A stretch of 9,247 nucleotides of DNA from Candidatus Ryanbacteria bacterium (GTDB taxonomy: Bacteria > Patescibacteriota > Minisyncoccia > Ryanbacterales > GWA2-47-10b). The number at the start of each line of letters is the position of its first letter. Position 1 is the first letter of the stretch. The stretch is taken from NCBI GenBank assembly GCA_943354465.1, contig CALRCC010000021.1, positions 1-9,247 of the forward strand, read 5' to 3'. Shown here piece by piece: positions 5,453 to 9,247 of the stretch. The position numbers and the translations under genes are program-made. Under the pieces are notes generated by a model. It saw only the letters and a list, made by a program, of their open reading frames with translations, was not told where the DNA came from and searched no databases.

Positions 5453-5458
5453 TACACT
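5453..5458 (+). promoter_or_regulatory. Extended -10 of gpmI (leaderless geometry)
   Basis: TGA-TACACT forms an extended -10 that ends 7 nt before the gpmI ATG. No -35 match is found at normal spacing and there is no Shine-Dalgarno, so a leaderless transcript is predicted. Confidence 0.55.
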
Positions 5459-5465
5459 ATAAAAT

Positions 5466-7043
5466 ATGAATCTTAAGCCGATAGTGCTCGTGGTGCTTGA
5501 TGGTTTTGGCATCAATACATTGCCAGGAGAGTCTCCACTGCAGGTTGCAAAAAAACCAACTTTTGATGACATTCATCAATTTTATCCATTTACTACCTTG
5601 CAGGCATCAGGTCTTGCTGTAGGTCTTCCGTGGGGCGAGGAAGGTAACTCCGAAGTAGGTCATCTTACTATCGGTTCTGGGCGCGTGCTCTATCATCATT
5701 TGCCACGCATCATTGTTTCAATTCAGGACGGCACATTTTTTGAAAATCCAGCATTTGTTGATGCGCTCGCGCATACGCGTTTAAACAAAGGAACCTTGCA
5801 TATCGTTGGGCTTTGTTCGTCAGGATCTGTGCACGCATATATAGATCATCTTTATGCGCTCTTAAACTTCGCACGGCGTGAAAATGCCGAGAAAATCGCA
5901 GTGCATATTTTTGGCGATGGGCGAGACGCGCCGGTGCGTGAGCTCAAAACTTTCTTACCACAGTTAGAAGAGCGCATACGCACCGAATGTCCAAACGCGT
6001 TTATAGCGTCAATCATGGGGCGACATTTTACTATGGACAGGGAAGAGCGCTGGGAATTGACGCAAGAGGCGTACGATTGTTTGATCGGCAAAAAAGGGTC
6101 TTCTTTTGAGTTTCCGAAAAAATATATTGATGATCAGTATACGGCCGGTATCACTGATGAATTTTTTGTGCCAGCATGGCGCGTCAATGAGAAAGGTGAG
6201 GCGCAGGGGAGAATCCGCGAGGGTGACGCCGTGATCTTTATGAATTTTCGCGAAGATAGTGAGCGTCAGTTGGCTCATACATTCGCCGATCATGATTTTG
6301 CTAAATTTGACCGAGCGTTGATCCAAAATTTGTTTCTTGTGACGATGACCGAATATGAAAAAGACATACCTGCGCATGTCGCGTTTCCTCCGCTCAATAT
6401 TGAGTGGCCACTGGCGCGAGTGATTTCATACGCAGGGCGCAAACAGTTTCATATAGCAGAGACTGAAAAATATGCGCATGTCACTTATTTTTTTAATGGA
6501 GGCAAAGAACAGCCATTTCCTGCTGAAGACCGTAGGATCGTGCCATCAGCGCGCGTGCCGTTTGATCAAAAGCCGGAAATGTCCGCGCGTGAGGTGACCG
6601 ATGTTGTGCTGGATGCATTGCCTCAATATGATTTTATACTGATCAATTTTGCCAATGCCGATATGGTAGGGCACACTGGCAATTTTGACGCTACGGTAAA
6701 GGCGATTGAGATTTTGGATGAATGCATAGGCAAGATCAAAACAAAAGTTGATGCGTTGGGAGGCGCTATAATCATCACTGCTGACCACGGTAATGCTGAA
6801 GAAAAGCGTTATCGTCTGACTGGAGAACCTCGCACCAAGCACTCGGCAAACCCCGTACCGTTTTATCTGATAGCAAATCAGTTTCGCAGAAAAGAGGCGA
6901 GATCACAGCAGGACATTGACGCGCGCCTCAATCAGATTGAGGGAGTGCTCTCTGATGTATCGCCGACAGTACTTGATCTTATGGGCCTTTCGGTGCCCGC
7001 CGAGATGACAGGCGTCAATCTATTGCCACGATTGTTAGTGTAG
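5466..7043 (+). CDS. gpmI: 2,3-bisphosphoglycerate-independent phosphoglycerate mutase
   Basis: This glycolytic enzyme interconverts 3- and 2-phosphoglycerate, using two metal ions (usually Mn2+) and a phosphoserine intermediate. The 525 residues match the family length (about 510-520). Visible landmarks are VVLDGFG (metal-binding Asp12), GEEGNSEVGHLTIGSGRV with nucleophile Ser62, the phosphatase-domain insert with HIFGDGRDAPV (148-156) and GRHFTMDRE (185-193), TEKYAHVTYFFNGG (333-346), NFANADMVGHTG (394-405) and TADHGNAE (438-445) supplying further metal ligands. The C-terminus ends in the usual 'PTVLDLMGLSVPAEMTGVNLL'. No key residue is missing. The start follows from the conserved N-terminal LVVLDGFG and the -10 spacing. 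The -35 of the following RNA unit overlaps its last codons, and no terminator separates them, so the mRNA probably runs on to the terminator at 7263-7290. Confidence 0.98.
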   Translation: MNLKPIVLVVLDGFGINTLPGESPLQVAKKPTFDDIHQFYPFTTLQASGLAVGLPWGEEGNSEVGHLTIGSGRVLYHHLPRIIVSIQDGTFFENPAFVDALAHTRLNKGTLHIVGLCSSGSVHAYIDHLYALLNFARRENAEKIAVHIFGDGRDAPVRELKTFLPQLEERIRTECPNAFIASIMGRHFTMDREERWELTQEAYDCLIGKKGSSFEFPKKYIDDQYTAGITDEFFVPAWRVNEKGEAQGRIREGDAVIFMNFREDSERQLAHTFADHDFAKFDRALIQNLFLVTMTEYEKDIPAHVAFPPLNIEWPLARVISYAGRKQFHIAETEKYAHVTYFFNGGKEQPFPAEDRRIVPSARVPFDQKPEMSAREVTDVVLDALPQYDFILINFANADMVGHTGNFDATVKAIEILDECIGKIKTKVDALGGAIIITADHGNAEEKRYRLTGEPRTKHSANPVPFYLIANQFRRKEARSQQDIDARLNQIEGVLSDVSPTVLDLMGLSVPAEMTGVNLLPRLLV

Positions 7044-7060
7044 TTATATACGACTATACT
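7032..7060 (+). promoter_or_regulatory. Promoter of the structured RNA downstream of gpmI
   Basis: TTGTTA (7032-7037), a 17-bp spacer and TATACT (7055-7060) form a plausible sigma-70-type promoter whose -35 lies in the last codons of gpmI. The predicted start is near 7067. Confidence 0.65.
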
Positions 7061-7066
7061 ATAAAT

Positions 7067-7290
7067 AGTAAAATAGTACTCCCGTTTATCCTGGCAAATA
7101 GCTATAGATATTTGCTGGGGGCCGTAGGTCGCTCGGTTTAATCCGCCACTCACCATTTTGAGTCGCTATCAGGACTGACGACAAGGTGTTTGTGGAGCAC
7201 GGATTCCCTTATGGGGAGCCGTCCAGTCCCTCATCAGTAAACGACCAGCTGGCGTTTTTGCCCACCCTCGACAACCTCGAGGGTGTTTTT
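7067..7290 (+). ncRNA. Putative structured non-coding RNA, unidentified
   Basis: The 315 bp between gpmI and the next gene have no convincing ORF on either strand but are bounded by a promoter and a strong terminator. The predicted RNA of about 225 nt has several helices. An 11-bp hairpin pairs 7090-7100 with 7109-7119 (two G-U pairs). A hairpin ACGG-A-TTCCC/GGGGA-G-CCGT spans 7199-7222 with a TTAT loop. A 6-bp helix GGACTG/CAGTCC (7172-7177 with 7224-7229) encloses that hairpin and is extended by TGAG/CTCA (7159-7162 with 7230-7233). An outer GGTCG/CGACC (7127-7131 with 7242-7246) could close a junction. I see no diagnostic motif of tmRNA, RNase P RNA or SRP RNA. A divergent 6S RNA is possible by size but not supported by sequence. 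It could also be a 3' element of the gpmI mRNA. Confidence 0.55.
7263..7290 (+). terminator. Intrinsic terminator of the structured RNA and gpmI
   Basis: CACCCTCGA pairs perfectly with TCGAGGGTG (9 bp) around CAACC and is followed by TTTTTATTTT. It is a textbook terminator with no plus-strand ORF before it after gpmI. Confidence 0.93.
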
Positions 7291-7323
7291 ATTTTGATAT
7301 TATTTATTTTTTGCTGTATATAC

Positions 7324-7352
7324 ATGACAGCCTAGTCGCCAGATGATATAAT
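7324..7352 (+). promoter_or_regulatory. Promoter of the secreted Ig-like protein gene
   Basis: ATGACA (7324-7329, five of six) is followed by a 17-bp spacer and a perfect TATAAT (7347-7352). Only 6 nt separate the -10 from the ATG, so +1 should be the A of the start codon itself: a leaderless mRNA. Confidence 0.82.
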
Positions 7353-7358
7353 AAACAC

Positions 7359-8327
7359 ATGTTGAAAAAATATATTTTTGCAATAGCCGTGCTGCTGTTC
7401 GGAATAGTATCGGTAGCGCATGCTTCCACACTAACAAGCAGACAGATAGGTAGCGTCATACAGCTGTTACGAGCATTTGGAGCAAATGAAAGTATAATCG
7501 CCAATGTAGAGATATCTTTGATTGGATCTCCGTCTGTCAGTACTGCTGAATCTAGATCTGCGCGTACGCCTGCTACAGCTAGGTGTGAGGGGGTTCCTAT
7601 CGCCATTAGTTGTGGTGAGAGTGGATGGAAATGCATGCGTTCTGTAGAATTTGCAGACGGCGAAACAAAGAAGTTTTGCGCAAATAACATAATGCATAAT
7701 GCGTCACTTTTGAAATTCAGTACTTACGATATTACCGACGCAAATTGTGGCGATCTCAATATGTCTGTCAAACACCTAGCGTCTGGTGACACGCTGCGTT
7801 CTAAATCAGGCGTTTCGTTTGGTGACGTATCAGCCTTCCTCACAGGACGTGGAACGGTCAAGAATGGTGAGTACGAGATTACACTAACGCCAGGCTCTAT
7901 GGGTTGGAATGGTGGGTGGGCGGGCTCGCCCTTAGTTCGTTGCAATAAGTTTGATATTTCTTGGCGGGGACAAGGTGGCAGTGCAACGCTAACCACCCAA
8001 CCACAATCAGCAGGTGATATAATACCTCCAACAATCAATTTTATATTACCCAAACTACTCAACGGAGCTACAACGACACAGAGAAGTAGTCTGCCATATA
8101 TCGTGGCAGACATCAGAGATACACGCGGTAGTGGTGTCGCTACTTCATCTGTCATCTGGAAGAATATCTCAAACAACAACGCTACAGGCATTCTGTACCC
8201 AGGATACGGATGGGTGAGTAGACCTGTACCATTAGCCATTGGATTGAACACAATTGAGGTAAGTGCTCGTGATATTGCTGGCAATATAGGTACTGCAATG
8301 TTTTATGCGACTCGCGTTACACCCTAA
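7359..8327 (+). CDS. Secreted protein with CPR surface motif and C-terminal Ig-like domain
   Basis: The 322-residue product starts with a clear Sec signal peptide (MLKKYIFAIAVLLFG..., predicted cleavage after AHA at residue 22). Residues 24-50 (LTSRQIGSVIQLLRAFGA, then ESIIANV) resemble a short helical motif found after the signal peptide in many secreted Parcubacteria proteins, possibly a cell-wall-association element; its function is not established. The middle (about 70-210) has six cysteines (76, 85, 92, 107, 130, 195) and no recognised fold. Residues about 220-322 look like a bacterial Ig-like domain: 'DIIPPTINFILP', then 'GVATSSVIWKNISNNNATG', and the typical closing 'LAIGLNTIEVSARDIAGN'. 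It probably acts outside the membrane as an adhesive or structural surface protein. No enzymatic motif and no C-terminal anchor are seen. The gene has its own promoter and converges on clpP. Confidence 0.85.
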   Translation: MLKKYIFAIAVLLFGIVSVAHASTLTSRQIGSVIQLLRAFGANESIIANVEISLIGSPSVSTAESRSARTPATARCEGVPIAISCGESGWKCMRSVEFADGETKKFCANNIMHNASLLKFSTYDITDANCGDLNMSVKHLASGDTLRSKSGVSFGDVSAFLTGRGTVKNGEYEITLTPGSMGWNGGWAGSPLVRCNKFDISWRGQGGSATLTTQPQSAGDIIPPTINFILPKLLNGATTTQRSSLPYIVADIRDTRGSGVATSSVIWKNISNNNATGILYPGYGWVSRPVPLAIGLNTIEVSARDIAGNIGTAMFYATRVTP

Positions 8328-8375
8328 TTGCCAACTGCCGAAGTTCTTCAAGGTTTAAAAGAATCTCTTTCGAGG

Positions 8376-8395
8376 TTGCCGAGCATGCTCGGCAA
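8376..8395. repeat. Perfect 20-bp palindrome between convergent genes
   Basis: TTGCCGAGCATGCTCGGCAA is fully self-complementary: an 8-bp stem with a CATG loop as RNA. It is the only strong hairpin between the secreted-protein gene and clpP and may end both transcripts, but neither side carries a T-run, so it is not a standard intrinsic terminator. It could instead be a copy of a genome-wide repeat or a protein site. Confidence 0.6.
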
Positions 8396-8415
8396 TCACT
8401 AATATTTGAGGGTGT

Positions 8416-8997
8416 TTATTTTTTTGGTTTGATGACTTCGTCGATGATGCCGTATTTTTTTGCTTCTTCGGCATCCATATAAAAATCGCGATCGCTGTCT
8501 TTCTCGATTTTATCTAGTGATTGCCCTGTGTGTTTTGCCAAGATGTTGTTGAGGCGGTCTTTGATTTTTAGAATATGTCGCGCGTTGATCTCAATATCTG
8601 ACGCCTGACCTTCCGCCGCACCGAGTACTTGGTGGATCATAATGTCAGCATTTGGTAGAGAATAGCGTTTGCCTTTTTGACCTGCGCCCAAAAGTATTGC
8701 CCCACCAGATGCCGCCATACCAATGCAGATAGTCGCTACATCGGGTTTGATGTGTTGCATCGTATCGTAGATAGCGAGAGCTGACGTGACAGATCCGCCA
8801 GGTGAGTTTATATAAAATGATATGTCTTCTTTTGGATTTTGTAATTCCAAGAACAAGAGCTGGGCAATAACCGCATTGGCTACTTGATCATTGATCTGGC
8901 TACCCAAGAAAATAATACGGTCTTTGAGAAGACGCGAGTAAATATCATAGGCGCGTTCGCCGTAGCTAGTTTTTTCGATGACTGTTGGTATAAGCAT
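8416..8997 (-). CDS. clpP: ATP-dependent Clp protease proteolytic subunit
   Basis: This serine peptidase forms a tetradecameric chamber fed by ClpX or ClpC unfoldases and degrades unneeded or damaged cytosolic proteins. The 193 residues match the family. The catalytic triad is visible: Ser97 in GMAASGGA, His122 in IMIHQ and Asp171 in DSDRDF. The oxyanion and strand motif FYINSPGGSVTSALAIYDTMQ (61-81) and the GQKGKRYSLPNADIMIHQ region are also conserved. The residue after Ser-Gly is Gly, where many ClpPs have Met-Gly; this looks like normal variation. There is little or no propeptide. The start is one base after the tig stop codon. A GGAG about 10 nt upstream, inside tig, is a usable Shine-Dalgarno, so translation is probably coupled to tig. 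Confidence 0.98.
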   Translation of the reverse strand: MLIPTVIEKTSYGERAYDIYSRLLKDRIIFLGSQINDQVANAVIAQLLFLELQNPKEDISFYINSPGGSVTSALAIYDTMQHIKPDVATICIGMAASGGAILLGAGQKGKRYSLPNADIMIHQVLGAAEGQASDIEINARHILKIKDRLNNILAKHTGQSLDKIEKDSDRDFYMDAEEAKKYGIIDEVIKPKK

Positions 8998-8998
8998 A

Positions 8999-9247
8999 TT
9001 ATTGGATCTCCAAGAGTTCTATTACTTTTTCATTTCGTAAGACGTTCTTAGCGTACTCTTCCACACGGCCTCGGTCAATCTCGGCGCGGGCTTTCTCTTC
9101 GTATGGGCGTAGCATTACTTCAACTCGTTTGGTGACCTCGTCGGTCGTCGCTTCTGTCGATTCCTTGTGCGCTATTTCACGGAGAGTGAGTGATACTCGC
9201 ACACGACGCGAGGCGTCCTCGCGGAACCCAGTGCGGATTTCGGCTTC
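8999..9247 (-). CDS. tig: Trigger factor, C-terminal part (gene continues past the window)
   Basis: The frame is open to the right edge, leaving the last 82 residues. They match the end of the trigger-factor C-terminal chaperone domain: 'RRVRVSLTLREIAHKESTEATTDEVTKRVEVM' gives the usual helix with 'L.L.eIA..E...T.eEv', followed by a charged helix and 'NVLRNEKVIELLEIQ', like the typical 'lL..Kv..fl' ending. Trigger factor binds the ribosome exit tunnel and shelters new chains. The ribosome-binding and peptidyl-prolyl isomerase domains would lie outside the window, so their presence cannot be checked. The tig-clpP order is common across bacteria and supports the call. Confidence 0.9.
   Translation of the reverse strand, partial: EAEIRTGFREDASRRVRVSLTLREIAHKESTEATTDEVTKRVEVMLRPYEEKARAEIDRGRVEEYAKNVLRNEKVIELLEIQ

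Noticed and set aside
6932..7156. 74-codon minus-strand ORF spanning the end of gpmI and the RNA unit
   Set aside because: No start context or domain; it overlaps gpmI and the predicted RNA and would have no promoter.
7067..7290. Assignment of the structured RNA as 6S, tmRNA, RNase P or SRP RNA
   Set aside because: None of the diagnostic motifs (tmRNA tRNA-like ends, RNase P P4 motif, SRP GNAR-loop region) is visible. The 6S rod with a central bubble cannot be drawn convincingly because the 5' arm prefers a local hairpin. Left unassigned.

Overview
The window reads as a chromosomal segment of a member of the Candidate Phyla Radiation (Candidatus Patescibacteria, most like Parcubacteria). This is inferred from family resemblance, not from a marker-gene tree. 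The reasons are: compact, mostly single-gene transcription units; a GFTLIE-type pilin of the kind common in these genomes; a secreted protein with the short repeat-like 'LTSRQIGSVIQLLRAFGA' motif that recurs in their cell-surface proteins; a proline/glycine-rich surface protein with an Ig-like fold; and otherwise conserved housekeeping genes of moderate GC content. No rRNA, CRISPR array, transposase or phage structural gene is visible.

Layout, left to right. Positions 1-771 (+) hold the 3' part of a membrane-anchored surface protein, ended by a bidirectional terminator. Next comes a minus-strand block: a pilin/pseudopilin (812-1360), a 62-residue membrane protein 4 bp upstream of it, tRNA-Gly(TCC) with encoded CCA, a terminator-like hairpin, and an acylphosphatase. 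Positions 2018-3377 (+) form a self-contained unit: near-consensus promoter, roughly 67-nt structured leader, a GC-rich gene for an SPFH/band-7-like membrane protein, a possible H-type pseudoknot just after the stop codon, and an intrinsic terminator. The minus strand then carries HU and ribonuclease Y (rny). Divergent from rny is phosphoglycerate mutase (gpmI, +), followed by a promoter-to-terminator unit of about 225 nt that encodes no protein and folds into several hairpins, a probable unidentified structured RNA. A secreted Ig-like protein follows (7359-8327, +). The right end is the minus-strand pair tig (3' part) and clpP, separated by one base.

Roles. gpmI is central glycolysis. rny starts mRNA decay at the membrane. 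tig and clpP handle folding and degradation of new proteins. HU compacts DNA. The left block and the 7359 gene are cell-envelope genes (surface protein, pilin, secreted Ig-like protein), and the SPFH-like protein is probably a membrane organiser.

The signals that stand out are: (i) the compositionally different, transcriptionally insulated SPFH unit; (ii) the unassigned structured RNA downstream of gpmI; and (iii) a recurring promoter geometry in which the -10 hexamer ends only 6-7 nt before the ATG in four genes, predicting leaderless mRNAs. The third signal also argues for moving the acylphosphatase start three codons downstream.
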